DNA of 46,092 bases from Albibeggiatoa sp964388965 (lineage in GTDB: Bacteria > Pseudomonadota > Gammaproteobacteria > Beggiatoales > Beggiatoaceae), in NCBI GenBank assembly GCA_964388965.1, contig CAYMCP010000020.1, forward strand, positions 1 through 46,092, read 5' to 3'. Positions 1 to 8,562 of the stretch are shown piece after piece. A model generated the notes under the pieces. The model searched no databases. It was not told where the DNA came from and saw nothing but the letters and a program-made list of their open reading frames with translations. Position numbers and translations under genes: made by a program. The first letter of the stretch is position 1. Every line of letters begins with the position of its first letter.

Positions 1-2
1 TT

Positions 3-36
3 AAATCCTGCTAATTCTTAAATTTTGTGAATTCTG
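3..36. repeat. Degenerate 17-bp tandem repeat at window edge
   Basis: Two adjacent 17-base units of the form AAATYYTGYKAATTCTK match at about 12 of 17 positions and are followed by a partial ATTCTGAT unit. The stretch lies downstream of the peroxiredoxin stop and may continue outside the window. The rest of 37-149 shows no gene. Confidence 0.4.
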
Positions 37-149
37 ATTCTGATGTTTTTGAACAGGATGCAGCGATCGAGTGGATTTTTTTAACCCCATTCTACACACT
101 GCGTAGAACGATCCCTGACGCACCAGCATCAAAAACGTTACAAGATTTT

Positions 150-623
150 TTAAGAAGATGAAATCTCATCTATTGCTGCAAGCACTTCGTCTACATGCCC
201 GTCAACCTTAACTTTACGCCATATCTTTTGCAATACACCATTTTTGTCATGAATGAAAGTACTGCGTTCAATGCCGCGCGTATCTTTGCCGAACATTTTT
301 TTATTTCTCATCACGCCATAAGTTTCGCACAATACCTCATCCACATCAGCAAGTAATTCAAATGGAAACATATACTTTGCTTTAAAACTTTCATGTTTTT
401 TCACTGTATCGCGCGAAACGCCTAAAATTAATACATTCCGTTCTTGGAATGCCGCAAATTTTTCAGCAAAGTCCTTTCCTTCTTGCGTACAACCCGGTGT
501 ATCATCGCGTGGATAAAAATACAACACCACAATTTGACCTTCCAAGCCTGCTAAATGAATAGCTTGATCACCCGTTGCAGCCAAAGTAATGTCTGGTAAA
601 GTACTACCGATTTCAACTGTCAT
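150..623 (-). CDS. bcp: Thioredoxin-dependent peroxiredoxin, Bcp/PrxQ type
   Basis: Reduces hydrogen peroxide and organic hydroperoxides in the cytoplasm using thioredoxin. The 157-residue length is normal for the family. The peroxidatic cysteine is C45 in the motif PRDDTPGCTQEG. The resolving cysteine that E. coli Bcp carries five residues later is replaced by D, and the only other cysteine is C99 in the segment DEVLCETYG. The enzyme is therefore either 1-Cys or uses C99 as resolving residue. The start is supported by AAGGAA upstream of the ATG. It is the last gene of a minus-strand run after pheA, from which it is separated by 38 bases. Confidence 0.93.
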   Translation of the reverse strand: MTVEIGSTLPDITLAATGDQAIHLAGLEGQIVVLYFYPRDDTPGCTQEGKDFAEKFAAFQERNVLILGVSRDTVKKHESFKAKYMFPFELLADVDEVLCETYGVMRNKKMFGKDTRGIERSTFIHDKNGVLQKIWRKVKVDGHVDEVLAAIDEISSS

Positions 624-661
624 AAAATTTTCCTTGAATATTATTGCGGCAAAATGTCATG

Positions 662-1756
662 CTACAAAATTGCTTTAGGATAAGAACCTAACAATTTGAC
701 TAACGCATGGGATTTAATCGCTTCGATTGTTTGACTAACTTTCGATTCTTGATAATGTCCTTCTATATCAATAAAAAACGTATATTGCCATTTCTCAATT
801 TTTGCGGGATGTGATTCAATCCGAGTCATATTAATACCATTAGCAGATAGTGGTTTAAGTAGCTCAAATAGTGAGCCTGCCTTATCCGCATGTGTCGGTA
901 GCAACAACAATGAAGTTTTATCTTGCCCTGTCGGTGGTACAGTTTGCTGACCGATTACAGCAAAACGAGTAGTGTTATTTGGTTCATCCTCGATATTTTG
1001 CTCTAATTTGCGTAAATCATAAGTTATCGCAGCAATATGCCCCGCAATAGCAGCCGCTTGAGAATTTTGTACTGCTAATTTTGCAGCCTCAGCATTGCTT
1101 GCAACAGCCTGTTTTTCGGCATGAGGTAAGTGAATATCAAGCCATTTGTGGCATTGTCCCAATGATTGTTGATGAGAATAAACTATTTTTATATCATCAA
1201 GTTGCAGTGCATTGGATAATAAGCAGTGATGAATGGGTAACTCCACTTCTCCACAGATTTTTAATTGCTGCGTGGTAACAAAACAATCCAAAGTTTGATT
1301 AATACCGCCCTCTGTAGAATTTTCCACTGGCACAACACCATACTGCACATTACCTGCTTCGACTTCTTTAAAAACATCTGCAATAGTTGGCAACAAAATA
1401 CAATCAACACCCTGTCCAAATTGCTTAAAAGTTGCTGCTTGTGAATATGTACCCTCTGGTCCTAAACAACCTACTCGTAATTTTTTCTGCAACGCTAAAC
1501 AAGCAGACATAATTTCCCTAAATAGCAAGGTCAACGTATCATTTTCCAACCCGCCATTTTTATTGCGTGCAATCACATTCTGCAAAACTTGCGCTTCACG
1601 CTCAGGACGATAAAAAATAGGATTTTGTTCTGTAGCGTACTTAGCTTGCGCGACTTTTTTGGCTAGTTGAGCGCGTTCGTCGAGTAGATTTTGAATTTTA
1701 ATATCAGTTTCATCAATTTGTTGACGTATTACATCAATATTGTGGTCTTCGCTCAT
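662..1756 (-). CDS. pheA: Bifunctional chorismate mutase / prephenate dehydratase
   Basis: Converts chorismate to prephenate and then to phenylpyruvate in phenylalanine synthesis. The N-terminal ~90 residues form an AroQ-type mutase helix bundle (IDVIRQQIDETD, then a YRPEREAQVL segment). The dehydratase part starts at GPEGTYSQAA and carries NSTEGG and TTRFAVIG. A C-terminal ACT domain (SLFELLKPLSANGINMTRIE) is the likely site of phenylalanine feedback inhibition; its family ESRP motif reads ESHP here. I chose the internal ATG at 1756, giving 364 residues, because it overlaps the hemD stop as ATGA. The longer form from 1780 would run further into hemD. Confidence 0.95.
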   Translation of the reverse strand: MSEDHNIDVIRQQIDETDIKIQNLLDERAQLAKKVAQAKYATEQNPIFYRPEREAQVLQNVIARNKNGGLENDTLTLLFREIMSACLALQKKLRVGCLGPEGTYSQAATFKQFGQGVDCILLPTIADVFKEVEAGNVQYGVVPVENSTEGGINQTLDCFVTTQQLKICGEVELPIHHCLLSNALQLDDIKIVYSHQQSLGQCHKWLDIHLPHAEKQAVASNAEAAKLAVQNSQAAAIAGHIAAITYDLRKLEQNIEDEPNNTTRFAVIGQQTVPPTGQDKTSLLLLPTHADKAGSLFELLKPLSANGINMTRIESHPAKIEKWQYTFFIDIEGHYQESKVSQTIEAIKSHALVKLLGSYPKAIL

Positions 1757-2490
1757 GAGTCTAGTCCAGATTGTTTCCATTGTAATAAGGCAGCAACTAA
1801 TCCCGCGTCACTGGCAACAGGTGCAGTATAAACCATTGCTTGAGTATATTGTCGTGCTAAATCAGTTACTCTTGGGCTGATAGTAACAAGTGGTGTCGTT
1901 TCTAGCCATTGATGCTGTTTTAACATAGAAAATAAATTTTGCAAACTCTCGCCACTGGTAACGATGACAATATCAATTTTTTGCGCGTTTAACCATTTTG
2001 CATCCATTATAGGCTGTTGACGACGATAAACATTAACATAAGATACATTTGCCCCACGTTGCACTAAAGTTTCTGCTAGTAATTCACGTCCTCCCTGACC
2101 GCGAAAAATAATAATCTGTTGCCCAGTTAAATTTGATAATTGTTGTAATAGTGCTTCTGAATTATAAGGCGGTGGTGCAATTAAAATAGCTTGATTTGTT
2201 TGTTGTTGTAAAATTTGACTGGTTTTTTTACCAATGGCAATCAATTGCTCTACTTGCAAATAATCTAAATAGGGAAATCCATACTGAACTGCATTAGCAC
2301 TGACAAAAATAGCTTTATCCACATGAGTTGGCAAAGTGTCTGGACTAATCGTTAAAGGAATAATTTCTAACGTAGGAAATAATAACGTTGTCCCACCTTG
2401 TTGCTGGATTAGATCACACAAAATTTGAGCTTGATGTTTAGGTCGCGTAACGAGTACATTTACCGCTGTTAAAGGCTTGTGAAAATCCAT
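1753..2490 (-). CDS. hemD: Uroporphyrinogen-III synthase
   Basis: Cyclises hydroxymethylbilane to uroporphyrinogen III, the branch-point intermediate of heme and siroheme synthesis. The protein has 245 residues. It shows the family N-terminus VLVTRPKHQAQ, the mid-protein segment FVSANAVQYG, the region IIIFRGQGGRELLAETLVQRGA, and a late IVIVTSGESLQNL stretch. hemD usually follows hemC, but hemC is not in this neighbourhood. Instead the gene overlaps pheA by four bases (ATGA), which suggests translational coupling of two unrelated pathways. No strong ribosome binding site is visible before the ATG at 2490. Confidence 0.9.
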   Translation of the reverse strand: MDFHKPLTAVNVLVTRPKHQAQILCDLIQQQGGTTLLFPTLEIIPLTISPDTLPTHVDKAIFVSANAVQYGFPYLDYLQVEQLIAIGKKTSQILQQQTNQAILIAPPPYNSEALLQQLSNLTGQQIIIFRGQGGRELLAETLVQRGANVSYVNVYRRQQPIMDAKWLNAQKIDIVIVTSGESLQNLFSMLKQHQWLETTPLVTISPRVTDLARQYTQAMVYTAPVASDAGLVAALLQWKQSGLDS

Positions 2491-2520
2491 AGCATTCTTT
2501 TTTAATTGATTTGGCTGTAT

Positions 2521-3030
2521 TTAGGATTGCTTGCTTTTCGGGATAATCCGTGCGGGTACGCCGACAGCAATTGAATGAGCTGGCACATCTTGAATAATGA
2601 CCGCGTTTGCTCCAATACTCACATCGTCGCCAATCGTGATGTTCCCTAAAATTTTCGCACCTGCTCCAATATCCACCCGATTACCTACGATTGGTGAGCC
2701 ACGCTGTCCAGTATGACGCAAACCAACCGTTACGCCATTTCTAATAATAACATCATCGCCAAAACAGGCATCACCACTGACGATAATGCCGCTAAAATGT
2801 TCAATTTTAAATCGGCGACCTATTTTAGCTTCGCAAGGTAATTCGATGCCGGTTAAAATTTGTACCAATGTAAACAGCAATTTATACAAAAAGGAAAAAG
2901 GCAACCGTAACCAGCGTTGTTTAATTTGATAACGCCAGCAACCAAAACGATATACCCACATCACCCATAAACCTTGACGTGTTATATTTCCTTCGTAAGT
3001 TCGCCAATCCTCTCTTAATAAATCAAACAT
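2521..3030 (-). CDS. Serine O-acetyltransferase-like hexapeptide-repeat transferase
   Basis: A left-handed beta-helix acyltransferase of 169 residues from the chosen start. The N-terminal ~70 residues are helical (FDLLREDWRTYEGN). Hexapeptide repeats follow, with the catalytic-type segment KIEHFSGIIVSG and a typical end GANAVIIQDVPAHSIAVGVPARII. It resembles the short CysE-like transferases often found in polysaccharide clusters, so the acceptor could be serine or a sugar. A separate, longer CysE lies at 42037-42819. I chose the ATG at 3030 because homologues begin with a DLLREDW-like segment. An upstream ATG at 3069 would add 13 poorly conserved residues and lies only 8 bases from the MITE-like element. 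Confidence 0.75.
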   Translation of the reverse strand: MFDLLREDWRTYEGNITRQGLWVMWVYRFGCWRYQIKQRWLRLPFSFLYKLLFTLVQILTGIELPCEAKIGRRFKIEHFSGIIVSGDACFGDDVIIRNGVTVGLRHTGQRGSPIVGNRVDIGAGAKILGNITIGDDVSIGANAVIIQDVPAHSIAVGVPARIIPKSKQS

Positions 3031-3076
3031 AAATTTTCTACAGCATCTAGGAAAAAATAACAATTTCAAACGCTGA

Positions 3077-3207
3077 GTTACACAGTTCAGATGAAAATTT
3101 TACGCTATATTTGCAACTCACAATAAATCAGGACACAGAGCATCCTTGCTGCTTCCCAACGGAGACCATTGGGACGAGGAATAACATTTTTGTTTGAACT
3201 GCGTAAC
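3077..3207. mobile_element. MITE-like element with 13-bp terminal inverted repeats (copy A)
   Basis: The left end GTTACACAGTTCA (3077-3089) and the right end TGAACTGCGTAAC (3195-3207) are inverted repeats matching at 12 of 13 positions. There is no reading frame inside the 131 bases. An internal hairpin pairs CCCAACGG with CCATTGGG (3155-3173), with one mismatch. The first ~100 bases recur at 45949-46049 at about 87% identity by eye, so this is a dispersed family. It sits between typA and the acetyltransferase gene. I could not see a convincing target-site duplication. Confidence 0.75.
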
Positions 3208-3223
3208 ACCCAATTTTATTAAA

Positions 3224-5038
3224 TCATGCGCTACGCGAGGCTCTTTTGCGCTCATGCTCTTTCAAGAAACGTTTACGAATCCGAATCGTTTTCGGTGTGA
3301 CTTCGACCAATTCATCATCATCAATAAATTCTAACGCTTGTTCCAGAGTCATACGAATGGGCGGGGTTAATAAAATATTTTCGTCAGAACCTGCCGCACG
3401 AATATTAGTTAATTGTTTAGCTTTCAATGGATTAACCACTAAATCATTGTCACGCGAATGAATACCAATCACCATACCTTCATACACTTCCTCGCCATGC
3501 CCGATAAATAAACGTCCACGATCTTGCAAATTAAATAGGGCATAGGCTAGACTTTTACCTGCACTATTGGCAATTAATACTCCATTAATCCGTTGACCAA
3601 TTGCACCCTCTTTCATTGGCGCGTAATGATCAAAAGTGTGATACATCAAACCTGTGCCTGAAGTAATCGTCATAAATTCGGTGCGAAAACCAATCAAACC
3701 CCGCGACGGAATCACAAAATCAATCCGCATTCGACCTTTACTATCAGGCTGCATATTAGTCATTTCAGCTTTACGTTCGCCTAATTTTTCCATCACCGCA
3801 CCTTGCGTTAGCTCCTCAACATCGACGGTTAATGCTTCATAAGGCTCTTGTATTTCGCCATTCACTTCTTTCATGATTACCTGAGGACGCGAAACACCTA
3901 ATTCGTAACCTTCACGGCGCATATTTTCAATTAAAATCCCTAAGTGCAATTCACCGCGACCTGAAACGACAAATTTATCAGGATCATCAGTCTCTTCCAC
4001 GCGCAACGCTACGTTATGTAACAATTCACGTTCTAATCGTGCTTTAATTTGTCTCGAAGTTAAATATTTACCTTCTTTTCCGGCGAATGGGGAAGTATTA
4101 ACTTGAAAAGTCATGCTAACAGTTGGTTCATCAACGCTCAGTGGTGGCAAGGGATTAATATGGTTTGGATCGCATAACGTATCGGAAATATTCAGATTTT
4201 CAACACCTGTAAACGCAACAATATCGCCTGCCATTGCTTGATCAACTTCAATTCGTTTCAAACCATGAAACCCAAAAATTTGTAATATTCGACCTTGACG
4301 CTTACCACCTTCCCTATCCACAATTGTGACTGGTGTATTAGTTTTGACGCGACCACTACTAATCCGACCAATTCCGATCACACCAACATAACTAGAATAA
4401 TCTAACGCACTGACTTGTAAAGCAAATGGTTCTTCAGGATCGACATCTGGAATCGGTACATGCTCAACAATCATTCCAAATAATGGCTGCATACTACCTT
4501 CACGGGCACGACTATCATAACTAGCGTAACCTTGCAATGCAGAGGCGTAAATAATAGGAAAATCCAATTGTCCATCGTCCGCGCCAAGATTATCAAATAA
4601 TTCAAAAGTTTGATCTACTACCCAATCAGGTCTTGCGCCGTCGCGATCTATTTTGTTGACCACAACAATGGGACGCAGACCACGTCTTAAAGCTTTTTCT
4701 GTAACAAAACGAGTTTGCGGCATAGGTCCGTCCACTGCGTCAACGAGTAATAAAACCGAATCCACCATAGACAAAACCCGTTCTACTTCGCCACCGAAAT
4801 CAGCATGTCCGGGTGTATCCACAATATTAATTCGATAATCATTCCATTTAATCGCAGTATTTTTAGCTAATATCGTGATACCGCGTTCTTTTTCCAAATC
4901 ACTGGAATCCATTACTCGTTCTATTTCATCTGCGCGCTCTCCCAAAGTGCCTGATTGCTTTAGCAGTTGGTCAACCAAAGTTGTCTTACCGTGATCAACA
5001 TGGGCAATAATGGCAACATTACGTAATTTTGTAATCAC
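3224..5038 (-). CDS. typA: Translational GTPase TypA/BipA
   Basis: Ribosome-associated GTPase of the EF-G/LepA superfamily that supports 50S assembly and growth under stress. It has 604 residues, the usual length. Visible motifs are G1 AHVDHGKTT (residues ~12-20), RGITILAKNTA in switch I, DTPGHADFGGEVERV, and NKIDRDGARP. EF-G-like domains follow, then the BipA-specific C-terminus ending in a basic tail (RIRKRFLKEHERKRASRSA). The start codon is GTG at 5036-5038. It forms a single-gene unit with its own spacer on both sides. Confidence 0.97.
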   Translation of the reverse strand: MITKLRNVAIIAHVDHGKTTLVDQLLKQSGTLGERADEIERVMDSSDLEKERGITILAKNTAIKWNDYRINIVDTPGHADFGGEVERVLSMVDSVLLLVDAVDGPMPQTRFVTEKALRRGLRPIVVVNKIDRDGARPDWVVDQTFELFDNLGADDGQLDFPIIYASALQGYASYDSRAREGSMQPLFGMIVEHVPIPDVDPEEPFALQVSALDYSSYVGVIGIGRISSGRVKTNTPVTIVDREGGKRQGRILQIFGFHGLKRIEVDQAMAGDIVAFTGVENLNISDTLCDPNHINPLPPLSVDEPTVSMTFQVNTSPFAGKEGKYLTSRQIKARLERELLHNVALRVEETDDPDKFVVSGRGELHLGILIENMRREGYELGVSRPQVIMKEVNGEIQEPYEALTVDVEELTQGAVMEKLGERKAEMTNMQPDSKGRMRIDFVIPSRGLIGFRTEFMTITSGTGLMYHTFDHYAPMKEGAIGQRINGVLIANSAGKSLAYALFNLQDRGRLFIGHGEEVYEGMVIGIHSRDNDLVVNPLKAKQLTNIRAAGSDENILLTPPIRMTLEQALEFIDDDELVEVTPKTIRIRKRFLKEHERKRASRSA

Positions 5039-5070
5039 CGAGATATTCTCACTTGCAAAAAAATATGAGC

Positions 5071-5099
5071 ATTATACTGATAATTGCTAAGTAATGAAT
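5071..5099 (-). promoter_or_regulatory. Possible typA promoter (-10 only)
   Basis: A perfect TATAAT reads on the minus strand at 5076-5071, about 33 bases before the GTG start of typA. The hexamer 17 bases upstream is a poor -35 match. The rest of 5100-5258 is AT-rich with no gene. Confidence 0.35.
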
Positions 5100-5258
5100 G
5101 ATGAATTTAATTTTTTTAAGTAGGTCACGCAAAATTGTAGTGCAAATCTGAAATGATAGCGTTCCTATTATTGGATAATTAATATAAAAAACTTTATTTT
5201 AATGTTGTTAGATAAGATATAGGCAATACAACTTTATATTTTGCAGAATTTTTTAAAA

Positions 5259-5903
5259 TTATTTAACCTTAAAATCTGCTAAAAATGCGTAATATCCGCC
5301 TAAACTTTCTACTTGCAATACACCTTTACCTTGTTTTTCTTTTTCTTGCAAATAGGGTAATAAATCTGGTGGATAGTGTACGCCGAATAGTGATAGCCAC
5401 TTTTGCAATATCCATTGGAACCACTTTGGCAAATCACGCTGATCAGAAAAGTCTACGATATGAATAAAACCTTCTGGTTTCACATTGAGCAATGCCGTAT
5501 CAACAGCCTGTGACCAAGGTGGGATCATAGACAAGGCATAAGAAAAAAATACTGCATCAAATGGTTTATCTAAATGAAACGTTTTTTGATAGTCCAATTC
5601 TTCTGCGAGACAGTGTTTTAAAATAATTCTTTCTGTTAGACCTTTCGCATCGATTTTAGTTTGCGCGGTGTTAAGCATTTCTTGCGAGGCATCCAAACCA
5701 TAAAATTGCACATTTGGATGTTTTTTTGCCAAAATCATCAGATTGCGCGCGGTACCGCAACCGATTTCTAACACTTTATCTCCAGCTTGCAATGGCATTT
5801 TCTGGATTAATCTATCACGCCCAAGCAAATAATATTTTCTTGTAAAATCATAAATATATCGTTGATAGCGATACATATTATCCATTGCTTTGGCTTGATC
5901 CAT
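5259..5903 (-). CDS. btaB: BtaB-like SAM-dependent methyltransferase (betaine lipid synthesis)
   Basis: A class I methyltransferase of 214 residues with the SAM-binding motif VLEIGCGTARNL (~44-55) followed by FYGLDASQEML. The N-terminus MYRYQRYIYDFTRKYYLLGRD is typical of BtaB, which N-trimethylates diacylglyceryl-homoserine to the betaine lipid DGTS. The assignment rests on this motif and on the btaA gene directly upstream on the same strand. An AAGGAA ribosome binding site lies about 10 bases before the ATG at 5903. BtaB acts at the inner membrane, often under phosphate limitation. I could not see a convincing Pho box. Confidence 0.85.
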   Translation of the reverse strand: MDQAKAMDNMYRYQRYIYDFTRKYYLLGRDRLIQKMPLQAGDKVLEIGCGTARNLMILAKKHPNVQFYGLDASQEMLNTAQTKIDAKGLTERIILKHCLAEELDYQKTFHLDKPFDAVFFSYALSMIPPWSQAVDTALLNVKPEGFIHIVDFSDQRDLPKWFQWILQKWLSLFGVHYPPDLLPYLQEKEKQGKGVLQVESLGGYYAFLADFKVK

Positions 5904-5916
5904 ATTTTATTTTCCT

Positions 5917-7173
5917 TCATNNNNNNNNNNNNNNNNNNNNNNNNNNNNNNNNNNNNNNNNNNNNNNNNNNNNNNNNNNNNNNNNNNNNNNNNNNNNNNNN
6001 NNNNNNNNNNNNNNNNNNNNCATACACAAATAATTTGCGTAATTCAGGTGGTAATGCGGTTTCGATAGGCGAATCGAGCGAGGCGGTACGAAAAATAATC
6101 CGCGTACCCGGTTTACCTACACGTGCTACTTCCTGCCATAATTCAGTTAATACATCAGCATTCATCCAGTCTTGCGAATCTAAAAATACAAAACGGTCTA
6201 ACGAATTATCTGGCAAAGTTTTTAAGTGATCGATTAAGGAGGTCACATGGGTTTCGATACGATGCAGATTTTTCTTTAATTGAGCGTAATTTTCCTCTTT
6301 CAAATACGCGGGCACTGCTTCTAAATTTTCGCTATCGTAACGTAGGCTAAAGCCTTGCCACGCAAAGTAATTATCTTGAATCGGGAAATCACAGGCTAAA
6401 TGGCGTACTCGTTCGCGGTACAAATTGATCAAATTGCCATCTGATTCTTCCTTCATAAAATCATATTGTTGTGGCGGAATACCCAAGCTAAATACTGCAA
6501 ATGACATATTGCCAACTTTTTTCACCAACCAATTATCGAAGAATGGCGCGATTTCTTCTTGGAAAATTTGTTTCTGTTCTTCGAGCGTCTTGGCTTGCAG
6601 GATTTTTTCGGGTTTATATTTAGTCATTTTTGAAATACGATGCAATAAACGCATAAAACGACCAAAACGTGCATAATGATACAAATTCTTTTTAAAGTAT
6701 TTGATACGAGTTTTACCTGTTGCCCGACGTAAAATAGAGCCTTTTTCCCAAAAATGGCGGGTTGTTTCATCTAAATGTGGTTGGATATATTTGTAGTAAT
6801 TTTCGATATTTTGCGGCTGATCAGCTAAACCAAAAAAATCGAAAAAACTTTTATAGTCTGGTAAATGCTCAATTGCTGCCAATTTAAGGCGCGTTAAATT
6901 CATGTGATATTGATTCAAATCAACCGCAATAATTTTTTCTGGCTGTTCAACGAGGTAATTCAAGAGGTTACAACCACCAGATGAGATTGTAAAAATACGG
7001 CTTTCTGGAGTCAGTTCCAATGCTTCAATGTCAACTTTTGGGTCTTCCCAAATTTGATTATAGACAAAGCCATTAAACCAAAGGCTGAATAAACGCTGTA
7101 ACACGCCTTGGCGAGTCATTAGTGAATCTTGGTGGACTGCGGTTTTCAACAATCCTGCTGAGACTGAACTCAT
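5917..7173 (-). CDS. btaA: BtaA-like SAM:diacylglycerol 3-amino-3-carboxypropyltransferase (interrupted by assembly gap)
   Basis: A DUF3419-family protein that transfers the aminocarboxypropyl group of SAM to diacylglycerol, making diacylglyceryl-homoserine. About 384 residues are readable (6021-7173). The N-terminal part contains NGFVYNQIWEDPKVD and the glycine-rich SAM segment TISSGGCNLLNYL followed by KIIAVDLNQYHMNLT. A later region has FVFLDSQDWMN and RIIFRTASLDSP. The last ~35 residues fall in the 100-N gap. If the gap were truly 100 bases, the frame would reach a TGA at 5919-5917, 13 bases before btaB, for about 418 residues. That would fit the family, but the gap length is a placeholder. 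The real stop is therefore unknown. Confidence 0.85.
   Translation of the reverse strand: MSSVSAGLLKTAVHQDSLMTRQGVLQRLFSLWFNGFVYNQIWEDPKVDIEALELTPESRIFTISSGGCNLLNYLVEQPEKIIAVDLNQYHMNLTRLKLAAIEHLPDYKSFFDFFGLADQPQNIENYYKYIQPHLDETTRHFWEKGSILRRATGKTRIKYFKKNLYHYARFGRFMRLLHRISKMTKYKPEKILQAKTLEEQKQIFQEEIAPFFDNWLVKKVGNMSFAVFSLGIPPQQYDFMKEESDGNLINLYRERVRHLACDFPIQDNYFAWQGFSLRYDSENLEAVPAYLKEENYAQLKKNLHRIETHVTSLIDHLKTLPDNSLDRFVFLDSQDWMNADVLTELWQEVARVGKPGTRIIFRTASLDSPIETALPPELRKLFVYXXXXXXXXXXXXXXXXXXXXXXXXXXXXXXXXXX
5921..6020. other. Assembly gap (100 N)
   Basis: Exactly 100 undetermined bases. This is the conventional size for a scaffold gap of unknown length, and it covers the 3' end of btaA. Confidence 0.99.
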
Positions 7174-7529
7174 TATGTGTCTTTCCTTACACTCAAGGGT
7201 TAATTAAACATTTACCAACAATTCTAACTTTAAAAACATGTATTTTTAAAAACAGTAATATAGGCGACAAACGAGAGTAAATCTCATATTTGCAAATCAT
7301 TGAAAAGGAAAATTTATAAAATGAGAATTGCTGGGATACTTGCATAAAATATTGACAAAAGTGTAACTAAAAGTTCATACTACACAACTTGTCTAATTCG
7401 TTTAACCCATCCATTTTATGATAGCTTGGCTTTGGATAAAAGCCCTAGTTACAAGATTTTTCAAAAATTTTATTTTTCCACCGAATTTTAAGTAAATATA
7501 ATCCATGACTGATTTTATAATAATTTTTT
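7174..7529. other. Divergent intergenic region btaA / COG4255 gene
   Basis: 356 AT-rich bases between the divergent starts of btaA and the gene at 7530. On the plus strand, TTGACA (7352-7357) is followed after 18 bases by CATACT (7376-7381), a plausible sigma-70 promoter that would leave a leader of about 140 bases. I looked for a Pho box upstream of btaA and found only a weak, unconvincing TTGTCAA half-site on the minus strand over the same bases. No small gene is evident. Confidence 0.4.
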
Positions 7530-8468
7530 ATGTCAGATGAATTACACTTATTACTACCTCCCTTTCTGACTGAAACAGTTCTTAGATTGGATAATCTCAG
7601 TTTATTTGTTTCTCGCGCCGAAAAAAGACCTTGGACTTATCTTAATCGTGATGCTTGTTTACTTGATTTATTTAATTTGAAGAATCAAGGAGTTGCACCT
7701 ATAACAGCTTTAGCGGATGGATTGGATGTGGCTAAAAATGTCATTTATTTGCGTGCTGACCCAGTTCACTTACGAGCCGATAGGGATAAAGTGTACTTAT
7801 TTGATGCCGATAGTGCATTGCATGATTTAACGTTGCATGAAGCACAACAACTTATTAAATCATTAAATAATCATTTTTTGCAAGATAATTTAATGTTTTT
7901 TGCTTCTGTGCCACACCGCTGGTATTTGCAATTAGCGATGCAACCAAATTTGCAATTATCGCGTTTATCGGAGGTGAATGGGGCAGATATTCATGATTAT
8001 ATGCCAGAAGGTGTGGATAAGTTGCAGTGGCGGAGTTATTTGAATGAAATCCAGATGTTATTGTATCAAAATTCAATCAATGAGCAGCGTGAAATGGATA
8101 AAAAATTAGCAGTTAATAGTGTGTGGTTTTGGGGAATGGGACAATTGCCAAATTTACCTAAAAATAATTGGTCACAGGTTTGGAGTGATGATATTTTAAC
8201 GCAAGGTTTAGCGCAATTATCTGCTGTTATGCACTCTAATTTGCCAAATCAGGTTCAAACTATTTTGCAGCAAACAGGTAATCAGTTGATTATTCTTGAT
8301 AAAATTGATTTGGAGGAATTTGACGCGATTTGGTTGCCTGCATTATTAAAGGCGCTACGTCAACGGCAAATGAGTGAAATTATTTTGTATACAAGTGAGG
8401 GTATTTTTAATCTTAATCTGAAATTATTGAAAAAATGGTGGCAGTGGAATCGTCTGTTTTTAAAATAA
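7530..8468 (+). CDS. Conserved COG4255-type protein of unknown function
   Basis: 312 residues, no signal peptide or membrane segment. It has the conserved features of a proteobacterial family often labelled 'phosphoglycerate mutase' without proof. These are the segment VIYLRADPVHLRADRDKVYLFD (~72-93), HRWYLQL (~130), EVNGADIHDYMPEG, WRSYLNEIQMLL, and NSVWFWGMGQLP (~196-207). The C-terminus is a mix of helices with many Gln and Leu. The alternative mutase annotation is not supported by any catalytic motif I can see. It stands alone before the tRNA gene. Confidence 0.7.
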   Translation: MSDELHLLLPPFLTETVLRLDNLSLFVSRAEKRPWTYLNRDACLLDLFNLKNQGVAPITALADGLDVAKNVIYLRADPVHLRADRDKVYLFDADSALHDLTLHEAQQLIKSLNNHFLQDNLMFFASVPHRWYLQLAMQPNLQLSRLSEVNGADIHDYMPEGVDKLQWRSYLNEIQMLLYQNSINEQREMDKKLAVNSVWFWGMGQLPNLPKNNWSQVWSDDILTQGLAQLSAVMHSNLPNQVQTILQQTGNQLIILDKIDLEEFDAIWLPALLKALRQRQMSEIILYTSEGIFNLNLKLLKKWWQWNRLFLK

Positions 8469-8519
8469 CTTGATTGCATACGTTGCTCGTTGTATTACTG
8501 AAATATTGTTAATTAATAC

Positions 8520-8548
8520 GTGACATCGTAAATCAAATATACTATAAT
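8520..8548 (+). promoter_or_regulatory. Promoter of tRNA-Pro
   Basis: GTGACA (8520-8525), a 17-base spacer and a perfect TATAAT (8543-8548) lie 14 bases before the mature tRNA. Spacing and sequence are those of a strong sigma-70 promoter. Confidence 0.75.
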
Positions 8549-8562
8549 CAGCGACTTAGTTT

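Noticed and set aside
1081..1278. Open frame on the plus strand inside pheA
   Set aside because: Antisense to a well-conserved coding region, with no ribosome binding site or recognisable protein features. The same holds for the other opposite-strand frames within typA, ccmC, ccmB, thrS and the large protein.
5917..6020. Plus-strand frames running through the N block
   Set aside because: They exist only because undetermined bases carry no stop codons.
7340..7375. Pho-box-like half-site upstream of btaA
   Set aside because: Only one half (TTGTCAA on the minus strand) resembles the consensus, and the other half matches at about 3 of 7 positions. The same bases read better as a plus-strand -35 element.
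7530..8468. Phosphoglycerate mutase annotation for the COG4255-type protein
   Set aside because: No metal-binding or phosphohistidine mutase motif can be seen. The label probably spread by annotation transfer.
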